A stretch of 64,000 nt of DNA from assembly GCA_937868205.1 (NCBI GenBank), contig CALMMC010000049.1, forward strand, positions 1 to 64,000, given 5' to 3'. Positions within the stretch are counted from its first letter, which is position 1, and every line of letters starts with the position of its first letter. Made by a program: the position numbers and the translations under genes. Origin of the DNA: JAAZPG01 sp012797375 (GTDB taxonomy: Bacteria; Acidobacteriota; Aminicenantia; Aminicenantales; UBA4085). A model generated the notes under the pieces. That model did not search any database, was not told the DNA's origin, and saw nothing but the letters and a program-made list of their open reading frames with translations. Of this stretch, positions 24,048-32,482 are shown one piece after another.

Positions 24048-24749
24048 ATGACGCGCGCCATGAAAACACTCTCCTCCGCCTTGATCTTAACGTTCGTCCT
24101 CGCCGCCGCGGCCGGAGCCGCGCCGCCCGAATTCCAATTCGGACTGGCCTTCAATCCCGCCCTTCCGCAGGGCGGATTCCATGACGTCCTCGGACGGACG
24201 ATCTGGGGCGGCTCGTTCCAGTTTGCCTTCCGGCCCTCGGGCAGTCCGGTTCTCCTCGGAACATCGCTGGGCTTTGGAATCTACGGCTTCGATTCCTGGC
24301 AGGATTGGCCGGGGATCCTCGATCCCGACGTGCTCGTCGACATCCGGACGACCAACGCCGTCCTGGCCTGGAACGTGTTCCTTCGTCTCCAGCCGGCGCG
24401 CGGCCTCATTCGACCCTACCTCGACGTCTTCGCCGGGCTGCATCTTCTGACCACGGATACGCGGATCGGAGACGGGGACGACGACGGCTCCGGCGGCTTC
24501 AGCGTCAATAACGCCGCGGACACGGCCTTCGCCTGCGGCGCCGGCGCGGGCGTCATGCTTCCGGTCGTCCGTTTTGTTCACCGGGACGGCCGTCCGGCCG
24601 CGGCCATCAACCTGGATCTCGGAGCCCGTTATGCCTTCGGCGGCCGGGCGGATTACTTGGTCAAAACGGACCGCCACGGCGTTTTCGACGAGCGGACGTC
24701 GCGCACCGACCTGCTCATCCTCAACGCCGGGCTGTCCTTCTGCTTCTGA
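24048..24749 (+). CDS. Predicted outer-membrane beta-barrel protein
   Basis: A 233-residue exported protein: signal peptide ending near AGAAPPEF, then alternating polar/hydrophobic strands rich in Gly and aromatics (FQFGLAFNPALPQGG, LGTSLGFGIYGF) and a C-terminal strand ending in Phe (LNAGLSFCF), the usual outer-membrane insertion signal. No specific family recognised. AGGTG 6 nt upstream supports the ATG at 24048; 24060 is the alternative. It is bracketed by copies of the second repeat family, and GGATAAACAGGT at 24030, a possible fragment of the first family, overlaps its ribosome site. Confidence 0.65.
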   Translation: MTRAMKTLSSALILTFVLAAAAGAAPPEFQFGLAFNPALPQGGFHDVLGRTIWGGSFQFAFRPSGSPVLLGTSLGFGIYGFDSWQDWPGILDPDVLVDIRTTNAVLAWNVFLRLQPARGLIRPYLDVFAGLHLLTTDTRIGDGDDDGSGGFSVNNAADTAFACGAGAGVMLPVVRFVHRDGRPAAAINLDLGARYAFGGRADYLVKTDRHGVFDERTSRTDLLILNAGLSFCF

Positions 24750-24766
24750 CCCGCGGCTGTTCAAAA

Positions 24767-24866
24767 GGGAGACACCATACCCATCCCCCCGATTTTCCGG
24801 AACGTTCCCCCGAGTTTCAGAAAAAAGAAAAATGGAGTTCACAAGGATTGTCTTTCCGAATTTCTT
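24767..24866. repeat. Second repeat family, copy B
   Basis: Begins GGGAGACACCATAC (24767-24780) and shares ATTTTCCGGAACGTTC and CGAGTTTCAGAA with copy A; the right end (GGATTGTCTTTCC, 24845-24857) is degenerate. The tail AATTTCTT is shared with copy C. Confidence 0.75.
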
Positions 24867-24964
24867 CAGAGGCTTGTTTTTCATCTGATCTCCGCGTTTC
24901 CTCCTCGCCCGGAACGGCAAGGATTCGATGGCCTTGACATCGGAGGAACCGGAAGAGGCGAAAT

Positions 24965-25000
24965 TGGATTCATAGGTATTGTGTCTCCCAATTTCTTCCG
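24965..25000. repeat. Second repeat family, copy C (right half only)
   Basis: GGATTCATAGGTATTGTGTC followed by TCCCAATTTCTT matches the right end of copy A. It stops about 25 bp before the C69 start codon. No left end is visible, so this is a partial copy. The rest of the 24.75-25.02 kb gap shows no gene. Confidence 0.7.
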
Positions 25001-25025
25001 TTATAGTATCCGTCCGGAGGAATCC

Positions 25026-26810
25026 ATGAAATACAAACCCGCCCTTTTCGCCGTTTTGACCGCCGTCCTCTTGACGCTCGGCGGAGCGATGGGACACGGA
25101 GTGCAGGCCCGGGCCGCGAATCCGGATGATCCGGCCGGCTGCCCGACCTGCCTGGACTTCAATCCCCGTCTCGAAGCCTGTACCGTCATTCTGGTCGGCA
25201 AGAACGCCTCGACCGACGGGTCGGTTATGACGACCCACACCTGCGACTGCGGCCTGTGCGACTGGACCTTCCGCCGCGTTCCGGCCAAGGACCACCAGCC
25301 GGGCGAAATGCGCCGGATTTTCTACTCCGATCAGTTCGGGACCTGGCCGCCCGACCTCGGCCTCAAGTGGGACCGCGTCCCCGTGGACGGCTTCACCGGC
25401 CTGGAAATTCCCGAAGTCCCCCATACGTACGGCTACATCCTGGGCGCCTTCGGCTACATGAACGACAAGCAGGTCTCCATCGGCGAGTCGACCATCGGGA
25501 ACGTGGAGAAGCTGGAGAACAACACCCCGGCCCCGAAATTCGACATCACCATGCTGACCATCATGGCCATGGAGCGCGGCGGGACCGCCCGCGAGGCCAT
25601 CCAGGTCATGGGCTCGCTGGCCGAGAAATACGGCTACGGGCATACCGACTCCGGTGAAATGCTGGCCGTGGCCGATCCCAACGAAGTCTGGCTCTTCGAA
25701 ATCTTCCCTGTCGGCGCCCTGTGGACGCCGGCCAGCGGCAAACCCGGCGCGGTCTGGTGCGCCCAGCGCGTCCCCGACGACCACGTTTCGGTCTGCCCCA
25801 ACGAGTCCCGGATCGGCGAGATCGACCTGAACAACAAGGATTACTTCATGGCCTCGCCGAACGTCATCCAGCTGGCGATCGACCAGAAGCTTTTCGATCC
25901 CAAGAGCGGCAAGCCTTTCAACTGGAAAAAGGCTTACTCCCCCAACGACGTCAGCGCCGCCTCGACCGCCGGAGCCCGCGTCCGGCTGTGGCGGTTCTTC
26001 AACCTCGTCGCTCCTTCCCTCAACCTCGGCCCCGAGACCAACAACATGGACTTCCCCTTCTCGGTCAAGCCCGAGAAGAAGCTTTCCGTCCAGGACGTCA
26101 TGAACATGACCCGGGACAAGTGCGAAGGCACGGTCTTCGACCCGGCCCGCGGCCTGCAGGGCGGACCCTTCTCCAACCCGAATTTCCTCCCCTACGGCTT
26201 CAAGCTGGACGACAAGGCTTACAACACGCCGCGGATCATCGGCGTCAACCGGGCCGAGTACGTGACCGTGACCCAGGCCCGGAAAGGCTTGCCCGACCCG
26301 ATCGGCGGAATCGTCTGGCTGGCCATGGGCTTCCAGGATACCTCCTGCTTCATGCCCCTTTACAACGGCATCACCGAGATTCCCCGCGGGCTCCAGATCG
26401 GCGATCATTTCGAGTTCAGCCGCGAGGCGACCCGCTGGGCCTTTGATTACGTGGACTTCCACACCCAGGTCGTGTACTCCCACGCCATCCAGGACGTCCG
26501 GGCCGCCCAGCAGAAGTACGAGGCGCCGGCCGTCGTCCGGACCCCCATGGTCGATAAGTACGCCCTGGAGCTCTACCAGAAAGACCCGGCCGCGGCCGCC
26601 CAATACCTGACCGATTACTGCCTGAACAACATCGCCGCCGTGACCGACGCTTGGTGGAAGCTGGGCGATATGCTCATGGTCAAATACAACAAGCTCTGGA
26701 TCTACGACGTGAAGGCCCGGAAGCGCGCTCCCTTGCTCTTCCCCGACTGGTATCTCCGCCTTCTGGTCGAGCAGAACAAGCTCACCCCGAAGGAGACCGA
26801 CGAACACTGA
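25026..26810 (+). CDS. C69 family dipeptidase (PepD/U34-like), exported
   Basis: A 594-residue N-terminal-nucleophile hydrolase. A signal peptide (about 1-27) is followed by a Cys-rich stretch and LEACTVILVGKNASTDGSVM, whose first Cys is the probable nucleophile exposed after processing, as in Lactobacillus PepDA. Later family landmarks include IGESTIGN and SGEMLAVADPNEVWLFEI. C69 enzymes cleave dipeptides and some amide bonds. The ATG at 25026 has GGAGG 6 nt upstream; the ATG at 24981 would lie in the repeat. A strong terminator follows. The extra length over the ~470-residue cytoplasmic forms is typical of exported members. Confidence 0.92.
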   Translation: MKYKPALFAVLTAVLLTLGGAMGHGVQARAANPDDPAGCPTCLDFNPRLEACTVILVGKNASTDGSVMTTHTCDCGLCDWTFRRVPAKDHQPGEMRRIFYSDQFGTWPPDLGLKWDRVPVDGFTGLEIPEVPHTYGYILGAFGYMNDKQVSIGESTIGNVEKLENNTPAPKFDITMLTIMAMERGGTAREAIQVMGSLAEKYGYGHTDSGEMLAVADPNEVWLFEIFPVGALWTPASGKPGAVWCAQRVPDDHVSVCPNESRIGEIDLNNKDYFMASPNVIQLAIDQKLFDPKSGKPFNWKKAYSPNDVSAASTAGARVRLWRFFNLVAPSLNLGPETNNMDFPFSVKPEKKLSVQDVMNMTRDKCEGTVFDPARGLQGGPFSNPNFLPYGFKLDDKAYNTPRIIGVNRAEYVTVTQARKGLPDPIGGIVWLAMGFQDTSCFMPLYNGITEIPRGLQIGDHFEFSREATRWAFDYVDFHTQVVYSHAIQDVRAAQQKYEAPAVVRTPMVDKYALELYQKDPAAAAQYLTDYCLNNIAAVTDAWWKLGDMLMVKYNKLWIYDVKARKRAPLLFPDWYLRLLVEQNKLTPKETDEH

Positions 26811-26838
26811 TCCCGGCGGAGATCCGAAGATTTCCGAT

Positions 26839-26873
26839 CCCCGCCCTCCATTCGGAGGGCGGGGATTTTTTTT
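26839..26873 (+). terminator. Strong intrinsic terminator after the C69 gene
   Basis: An 11-bp perfect GC-rich stem (26839-26849 with 26854-26864), a 4-base loop ATTC, then an A and a run of T to 26873. It ends only 12 bases before the next start codon (26886). Confidence 0.92.
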
Positions 26874-26885
26874 AGGAGGGCGTCC

Positions 26886-27524
26886 ATGAGAGGACGATGG
26901 ATGCAGGCGGCGGCCTGGCTTCTTCTATCAGCCGCCGGAGCGGCCCAAACCCCGCCGGCGTCCTCCGCGCCTCCCGGCCCGCTCGAGCGGCCGGTCCTGT
27001 TGATCATCGATGTCCAGAACTTCTATTTCGAGGGCGGAACGCTCCCCCTGGCCGGAAGCGTCAAGGCCTCGCTTCAAGCAAAGACGCTTTTAGAGTCGTT
27101 CCGGGCGAAAAACCTCCCGGTGATCCATGTCGCCCATATGCCCAAGGAAAAACCGGCCGCCCCCGACCCGCTGTACTCTTTCCATCCCAACGTCGCCCCG
27201 CGGCCCGGCGAGGCTGTCGTCATCAAACACTACGCCGACGCCTTCCGGGAAACGGATCTCCTGGACCGTCTCCGGGCGCTGCGGGCCGAAACCCTCGTCA
27301 TCTGCGGGATGCAGACGCACATGTGCGTCGAAGCCGCCGTCCGGCATGCCGCCGACACCGGCTTCCGGGTCGTCCTGGCCGAGGATGCCTGCGCGACGCG
27401 CGACTTGAAATACAAGCGCACGACGGTCCCGGCCGCCTCGGTCCAGGCGGCCGTCCTGGCGGCCCTGAACGGCACGTACGCGAAAATCGCCGCGGCCGCC
27501 GAGATCGCGGCCGCCCTCAAGTGA
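26886..27524 (+). CDS. Cysteine hydrolase of the isochorismatase fold, exported
   Basis: A 212-residue isochorismatase/nicotinamidase-like hydrolase. The catalytic triad is visible: Asp in LLIIDVQNFYF, Lys in VVIKHYADAF and Cys in GMQTHMCVEAAVRHA. An N-terminal signal peptide (to about AAGAAQT) is unusual, since most members are cytoplasmic, and implies a periplasmic substrate. AGGAGGG lies 5 nt before the ATG, directly behind the upstream terminator, leaving no room for a separate promoter; expression probably depends on read-through or a promoter inside the C69 gene. The MFS gene follows after 4 bp. Confidence 0.9.
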   Translation: MRGRWMQAAAWLLLSAAGAAQTPPASSAPPGPLERPVLLIIDVQNFYFEGGTLPLAGSVKASLQAKTLLESFRAKNLPVIHVAHMPKEKPAAPDPLYSFHPNVAPRPGEAVVIKHYADAFRETDLLDRLRALRAETLVICGMQTHMCVEAAVRHAADTGFRVVLAEDACATRDLKYKRTTVPAASVQAAVLAALNGTYAKIAAAAEIAAALK

Positions 27525-27528
27525 CCGG

Positions 27529-28779
27529 ATGAAGCCCCCGGCGAAGCTTTTCGGCTGGCTGCGCGACGCCCCGCCCGCCTCGCGCCGGTCGCTGCTGGCC
27601 GCCTCGCTGGGGTGGATGCTCGATTCCTTCGATGTCATGCTCTACTCCATGGTCCTGGCTTACTTGATGAAGGACCTGGGCATGAGCAAGGCCACGGCCG
27701 GATTGATGGGCTCGATCACCCTGGTCGCCTCGGCCGCCGGCGGGGTGATTTTCGGCCTCGTGGCCGACCGGATGGGCCGGACGCTCGCCCTCCGGGCTAG
27801 CATCTTGATCTACTCCATTTTCACCGCGGCCTGCGGCCTGGCCTCGTCCGTTCCGATGCTGGCCGTTTTCCGGGTGTTTCTCGGCCTGGGCATGGGCGGG
27901 GAATGGGCCAGCGGGGCGGCTCTCGTTTCCGAAACCTGGCCGGCCGAGCACCGGGGGAAAGCCCTCGGCGTCATGCAGAGCTCCTGGGCCGTCGGCTACG
28001 CCCTGGCCGCGCTGGTCACGGCCGTCATCTACCCTTGGCTCGGCTGGCGGGCCGTCTTTTTCTTCGGGGTTCTCCCGGCCCTCCTGGTGTTCTGGATTCA
28101 GACGAAGGTCGAAGAGCCGGCCATCTGGGTGGAGCACCGGGAGCGGGAAGCGAAGGCCGAGACCGCGCGGCCGTCCATCCGCTCCATCATCCGGGGCCGC
28201 CTCCTGGGAACGACCGTCCTGATCACGATCATGAACGCGGCCACTCTGTTCGGCTGGTGGGGGCTCAACCTCTGGATCCCCGGCTACCTCTCTCTTTCCC
28301 GGGACCAGGGCGGAATCGGCCTGTCTCCCCGGCACATGTCGTCCCTGGTCATCTTCATGCAGGCCGGGATGTTCCTGGGCTACCTGACGTACGGGTACAT
28401 CAGCGACCGGCTCGGGCGGAAGCGGACGTACATCGCCTTCCTCCTCTGCGCCGCCGTCCTCATCATCGCCTACTCGGGGGTTCGGACGCCGACAGCCCTG
28501 TTGTTCCTGGGCCCCTTCGTGGCCTTCTTCGGGACGGGCTACTTTTCCGGATTCGGCGCCCTTTCGGCCGAGCTCTACCCGACGTCCATCCGGGCGACGC
28601 TCCAGGGATTCACTTACAATATCGGCCGAGTCGTCTCGGCCGTGGCCCCCTTGGTCATCGGCTCGCTGGCCCAGACGAAGGGCTTCGGAACGGCCTTCCT
28701 GCTGGTCGCCGCGGCCTTCCTCTTCGCCGCGGCCATGTGGATCTGGATTCCCGAAACGCGCGGCCGGGCGCTGGCTTAG
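27529..28779 (+). CDS. MFS transporter (aromatic-acid/sugar-acid type)
   Basis: A 416-residue, 12-helix major-facilitator carrier. MFS motif A is VADRMGRTLALR after helix 2, with a partial repeat SDRLGRKRTY after helix 8; helix 1 carries WMLDSFDVMLYS and the middle has GEWASGAALVSETWP, features of the aromatic-acid/sialic-acid symporter group. AELYPTSIRAT in the second half also fits. It starts 4 bp after the exported hydrolase gene, suggesting uptake of that enzyme's product, though the substrate is not deducible. No good ribosome site; translation is likely coupled. Confidence 0.9.
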   Translation: MKPPAKLFGWLRDAPPASRRSLLAASLGWMLDSFDVMLYSMVLAYLMKDLGMSKATAGLMGSITLVASAAGGVIFGLVADRMGRTLALRASILIYSIFTAACGLASSVPMLAVFRVFLGLGMGGEWASGAALVSETWPAEHRGKALGVMQSSWAVGYALAALVTAVIYPWLGWRAVFFFGVLPALLVFWIQTKVEEPAIWVEHREREAKAETARPSIRSIIRGRLLGTTVLITIMNAATLFGWWGLNLWIPGYLSLSRDQGGIGLSPRHMSSLVIFMQAGMFLGYLTYGYISDRLGRKRTYIAFLLCAAVLIIAYSGVRTPTALLFLGPFVAFFGTGYFSGFGALSAELYPTSIRATLQGFTYNIGRVVSAVAPLVIGSLAQTKGFGTAFLLVAAAFLFAAAMWIWIPETRGRALA

Positions 28780-28974
28780 GCCGCCCTTTTTGTGCGTTCT
28801 AATTCGTTCTCCTCAACCAAGAAAAGAGGACCGGCGATGGAAAACCGCCCGGAAAGGCGGGCCTTTTCCCTCGAAGGCCGTTTTTTTACGTTCAAGTCTG
28901 ATTCGTTACATTCCAGGGCCCTGGGAAAACTCCCCGGCAGACGGCTTTTCTCCGTTATTTCTCGGGAAGGCCGA

Positions 28975-28991
28975 TTGGCACGGCGCTTGCT
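28975..28991 (+). promoter_or_regulatory. Sigma-54 promoter
   Basis: TTGGCACGGCGCTTGCT has the -24 element (TTGGCAC) and the -12 element (TTGCT), with the conserved GG and GC exactly 12 bp apart, matching the TGGCACG-N4-TTGCW consensus. Transcription would start near 29002, 24 bp before the TPR/metallo-beta-lactamase ATG. No sigma-54 activator gene is in the window. Confidence 0.8.
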
Positions 28992-29025
28992 GTTTCAATC
29001 TTGGAAGAAAAGGAATAATCCGAAC

Positions 29026-30492
29026 ATGCGCGGAACGAGATCTCTCGCCGCCGTCCTGATCGGCCTGTCCCTCGTCCTTGCGCCTCTCCGGGGGCGGGCC
29101 GAGACCGATCCCCTCAAGGAGGCCTGGAACCGCCTGCCCGCGGCCGAGAAGCATTTCCAGAAAGGACTGCGGGAATTCCAGGCCGGCCGGTACGCCGCGG
29201 CCGCGGGGGCGTTCCGGAAAACCATCGATGCCCTCCCCCGGCACGCCTATGCCTCCTACTACCTGGCCAACATCGCCTATGTCCAGGGGGACTTTCAAAA
29301 CGCCTTGGCCGACATGGAGCGGTCGCTTCGAGACCTGGACTTCATGCGGGATCTCAACACTTATGCCGTCGCCAAGCAAAGTCAGACGATCGATTCGTAC
29401 CGGCAGATGCTCGACTCTGAATGGGAGAACGCCCCCGACTGCCGGTCCCAGCGCGAAATCGAATCTCTGACCGACGAGATCGCCACTGAGAAAAACAAGC
29501 TGGAGGTCCGGACGGCCGCCGAGGACGCCTCCCGTTTGTCCCAGCGCGCCCATTTCCTTTATTTCCTGGGCAATATCCGCTTCCAGCTGAAGCAATTCCC
29601 CGAGGCCTTGGACGCTTACCAAAAAGCGCTCGACCTCAATCCCCGCCACGTCAGCGCGGTCAACAACGCGGCCGCGGTCCGGTACATGGCCGGCGACCCG
29701 CAGGGCGCCCTGGACCAGCTGGACGAGGGAGCCCGGGCGGGCGTGGGCGGCCATCTGAACTTGAAGCTCAAGCATCTCATCCTCGAAGCCCTGGGTCGGC
29801 CGACGGAAGGCGTTCTCCAAGAGGATCTCTCGGCCGCCGGTCCCGGGGCGGACCTGGGCGTCGTCCGGTTCGCTCTCGCCTTCAACGGCGGAGACCCGCT
29901 TTTACCGCCCCTCTACGAGAACGGTTACGTCGTGTTCAGCCGGACGTCCCGGCAGGCGATCCTCGTCGACCCGGGGGTCGAGGATCCCCGCATCGCCGAG
30001 TTGATCGCCCGGAACCATCTCGAGGTCAAAGCCGTCTTCAACACGCACAACCACGACGACCACGCGGCCGCCGACAAGGTTTACGCCGCCCTCTACAAAG
30101 CCCCGGTCTATCTTTCTCCCAAGGAAGAGAAACGGACGGACCGCCCGGCGGTCCGTCCCATCGGCGACGGCGAAACCATCTCTTTCGAAGGATTCACGGT
30201 CCAGGCCCTGCTCACGCCCGGCCACACGGCCGGAAGCACGTGCTTTTTAATCGGGGGATATCTCTTCTCGGGCGACACCCTGCTGGCGGATGATATCGGG
30301 TCTCCGGCCGGCGGCAACGACCGGCAGCGGGCGGACGCCCGGAGCGGCCTGGTCCGGGTCATCCGAGAGAAGCTTCTGTCCCTGGACGGCCGGACGCGCG
30401 TCTGTCCCGGCCACGGAAAGACGACGACCATCGCCGCCGAAGCGGCCGGCAATCCATTTTTAAAGAATCAGCCCGCCGATCTGAATCGCTGA
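29026..30492 (+). CDS. Exported TPR-repeat protein fused to a metallo-beta-lactamase (glyoxalase II-like) domain
   Basis: A 488-residue protein. The signal peptide is MRGTRSLAAVLIGLSLVLAP and the N-terminal half (about 30-260) holds TPR repeats (AAGAFRKTIDALPRHAYASY, ALDAYQKALDLNPRHVSAVN). The C-terminal half (about 300-480) is an MBL fold: FNTHNHDDHAA (metal site), TPGHTAGS, LFSGDTLL and VCPGHGK, all metal ligands apparently present. The long open frame upstream to 28792 is rejected because the sigma-54 promoter lies inside it and the 29026 start gives the signal peptide. The tail overlaps the convergent HNH gene by 25 bp. TPR plus MBL in one exported chain is uncommon; the substrate is unknown. 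Confidence 0.88.
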   Translation: MRGTRSLAAVLIGLSLVLAPLRGRAETDPLKEAWNRLPAAEKHFQKGLREFQAGRYAAAAGAFRKTIDALPRHAYASYYLANIAYVQGDFQNALADMERSLRDLDFMRDLNTYAVAKQSQTIDSYRQMLDSEWENAPDCRSQREIESLTDEIATEKNKLEVRTAAEDASRLSQRAHFLYFLGNIRFQLKQFPEALDAYQKALDLNPRHVSAVNNAAAVRYMAGDPQGALDQLDEGARAGVGGHLNLKLKHLILEALGRPTEGVLQEDLSAAGPGADLGVVRFALAFNGGDPLLPPLYENGYVVFSRTSRQAILVDPGVEDPRIAELIARNHLEVKAVFNTHNHDDHAAADKVYAALYKAPVYLSPKEEKRTDRPAVRPIGDGETISFEGFTVQALLTPGHTAGSTCFLIGGYLFSGDTLLADDIGSPAGGNDRQRADARSGLVRVIREKLLSLDGRTRVCPGHGKTTTIAAEAAGNPFLKNQPADLNR

Positions 30493-31394
30493 TAACGCTC
30501 TTCCAGGCGTTCCCGGTCCGGCCGCTCCTCCATCCGCCGCGGGAGATTCAGGATCTTCCCTTGAAATCCCTGCAACCCGTGGAGGAGCATGGGGCCGTCC
30601 TTTTCCTGGAGAACGTCATCCCTGATTTCCACGTAATAATCCGGTCGAATCCCTAAAATATCGCTGTCGAAAGCTTTATGATGAATCGCGCACATGGCCA
30701 GACCGTTATTCACGGCCGGGATACCGCTTGGATGCTTGTCTTCCAAGATATGCGCCGCTTCAAGAAGCTCATGATGCCTCAACCGGCATATCGCGCACGA
30801 ATACTGATAGGCTCTTAGGACGCGGGCGCGAAAGGCGTTTTGATGAATCCTCCGCTGGATCTCGACCGTGATATAACGCCGATGGAAATCTTCCACGGAA
30901 GGAGGATTTGATCTTTCTTTTACGATCGCCTTCTGGTCATCGGCGATGACGCTGAAAAACAGCTTTTCCGGGTCATCGCCGACAATGAATACCGGCCAAA
31001 TCGGTTCATACCATCCCGGTTCCACTCCATAAAAATAAATGAGCGGAATTCCTCTATTCATCGCCTTCCGCAACCCCGCATTATCCGGATGCGAGGGATT
31101 GTGCCCGCGGTATCGATAGAGAATGATCCCGGTTTCCGTCGACCGGTCGTCGTAGGGACGCGGTTTTCCCGGGATCTCCGGAACCGTCAAGATGCTGATC
31201 GGGATTTCAGGGAGAATTTTTGGCTTGAAGATTCCCTGCGGTCCGACAAGGGGAACGCGGACACCCTCAAAATTGAATCCCTTCGCGAGGACGTTCCGCG
31301 GGATCGCCCGGCCGTAGTGACGAAGTTGTTCGATTAAAAAGGCGGAAGCCGCCTGGCGGACTTTTCGATCGAGATCAATCTCTCTATAGATCAT
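30468..31394 (-). CDS. HNH endonuclease, predicted restriction nuclease (COG3440-like), gene 2 of pair
   Basis: A 308-residue protein. The C-terminal HNH nuclease (about 205-265) shows SCAICRLRHHELLEAAHI, then NNGLAMCAIHHKAFD and DILGI, with the H, N and H plus zinc-type cysteines. Residues 1-190 form an unidentified domain with YFYGVEPGWYEPIWPVFIVG, probably DNA recognition. Such arrangements occur in predicted modification-dependent restriction enzymes. Its ATG overlaps the stop of the upstream HNH gene (ATGA), so the two are made together. Less GC-rich than flanking genes, suggesting transfer. It overlaps the end of the convergent MBL gene. Confidence 0.85.
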   Translation of the reverse strand: MIYREIDLDRKVRQAASAFLIEQLRHYGRAIPRNVLAKGFNFEGVRVPLVGPQGIFKPKILPEIPISILTVPEIPGKPRPYDDRSTETGIILYRYRGHNPSHPDNAGLRKAMNRGIPLIYFYGVEPGWYEPIWPVFIVGDDPEKLFFSVIADDQKAIVKERSNPPSVEDFHRRYITVEIQRRIHQNAFRARVLRAYQYSCAICRLRHHELLEAAHILEDKHPSGIPAVNNGLAMCAIHHKAFDSDILGIRPDYYVEIRDDVLQEKDGPMLLHGLQGFQGKILNLPRRMEERPDRERLEERYQRFRSAG

Positions 31395-32350
31395 CCGAGA
31401 AACCTGTTTTCATTATGCCAGAGAAGCATCTGTCTTGAGGGGCGATCTTCCTCTGTTTGCGGATAATGATTAAGGCGCCGGCCGTGGAACGGATAATAAG
31501 ACCGCCCGTTGGCGAATTCTTCCTTCAATCGCCGGCTGATTTCAATCCGGAATTCCGGAGTCACGGTGATATATCCCCGGTCGAAAAGGCGGTGGAAATC
31601 GCTTCGGAGAAGCAACCCGTTGCTCACTTCATGCGGACCCTCTTCCCCATACGGCTTGATATGAGCGGCTTCCAGGGCGGGCAAGGAATGCTCTTCCGTA
31701 ATGGCGCACGAACGGGCATAAGCGTCGGTCACGGCCACCTGAAACGCCCCTTGACCGAGTCGAGGCCGGATGACGGATTCCTTGCCGTAACGGGCTCTTT
31801 CCTCCTCCACCCGCCGTGTATCCAGATAAAGATCGGACAGGCCTTGCCTGGCCAAGCCTTCCTGGACGTTTTTCCAGATAAACCGGCCGGCGTCCGTGCC
31901 CAGCTCATACCCCTTGGCTTTTCCCCGGACGATCGACGCTTTCCATTCGGGCGCCGGAAACCACATCGATTCCTCGAAGAAAAACGGCTGGGTCAGAATG
32001 ATGCATCCGATTTTGAAATCCTCGTGAGGATCGTTTTCAATTCTTCGGTAAGGGAGCAATCTCCGCCGCATGTCCGAAAAGGAAGAGGCCCCGTTTCGGA
32101 TATCGAAGGCTTCCCAAGCCAGGCTGATCGGCAGAGTCGAAAAAGATGAAAAAACGCCTCCCCCGGCGATCACATCCCTCTGCCGCGTTCTTTGACTCCG
32201 ATGGAGCTTGAAAAGGAACAAATCTCCTTTTCCGATCGCCCGGAAGGAGGCGCTTGAAGACGGCTGCCAGAAGTTGACTTCGTCAATGCCGCGAATTCCG
32301 CGTAAAAAATCAAACCAGTTTTGATCCGTAATCCCGGCATAAATCCTCAT
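31391..32350 (-). CDS. HNH endonuclease, predicted restriction nuclease (COG3440-like), gene 1 of pair
   Basis: A 319-residue protein. The N-terminal half (about 1-150; YAGITDQNWFDFLRGI, VNFWQPSSSASFRAI, GDLFLFKLH, VIAGGGVFSSFS) looks like a PUA/EVE-type fold that reads modified bases in related restriction proteins; that reading is inferred. The C-terminal HNH domain has SCAITEEHSLPALEAAHIKP and SNGLLLRSDFHRLFDRG, catalytic residues intact. The start at 32350 is chosen because it begins the conserved MRIYAGITDQNW; the longer frame to 32389 adds an Arg-rich tail. No methyltransferase is adjacent, which fits a type IV-like system. Confidence 0.85.
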   Translation of the reverse strand: MRIYAGITDQNWFDFLRGIRGIDEVNFWQPSSSASFRAIGKGDLFLFKLHRSQRTRQRDVIAGGGVFSSFSTLPISLAWEAFDIRNGASSFSDMRRRLLPYRRIENDPHEDFKIGCIILTQPFFFEESMWFPAPEWKASIVRGKAKGYELGTDAGRFIWKNVQEGLARQGLSDLYLDTRRVEEERARYGKESVIRPRLGQGAFQVAVTDAYARSCAITEEHSLPALEAAHIKPYGEEGPHEVSNGLLLRSDFHRLFDRGYITVTPEFRIEISRRLKEEFANGRSYYPFHGRRLNHYPQTEEDRPSRQMLLWHNENRFLG

Positions 32351-32482
32351 CGAACGTGATTCCCTGAACCGTCGGCGGCAATATAACAAGGCCGGGCGGG
32401 GATGGCAAGGCCCCCTTTCTCCGCGCGGCGAGTAAACGCCGGATGGCGCCCGAACGGTTACAGGGTGAGAAAGGAGCTCATC

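Noticed and set aside
24087..26807. A 906-codon open frame on the minus strand
   Set aside because: It runs antisense through both the outer-membrane-like gene and the C69 gene, and its translation is a low-complexity Gly/Glu/Arg/Val mixture. In GC-rich DNA such shadows are expected.
28792..29025. Upstream extension of the TPR/MBL gene
   Set aside because: It would place the sigma-54 promoter inside the gene and hide the signal peptide; the 29026 start explains both.
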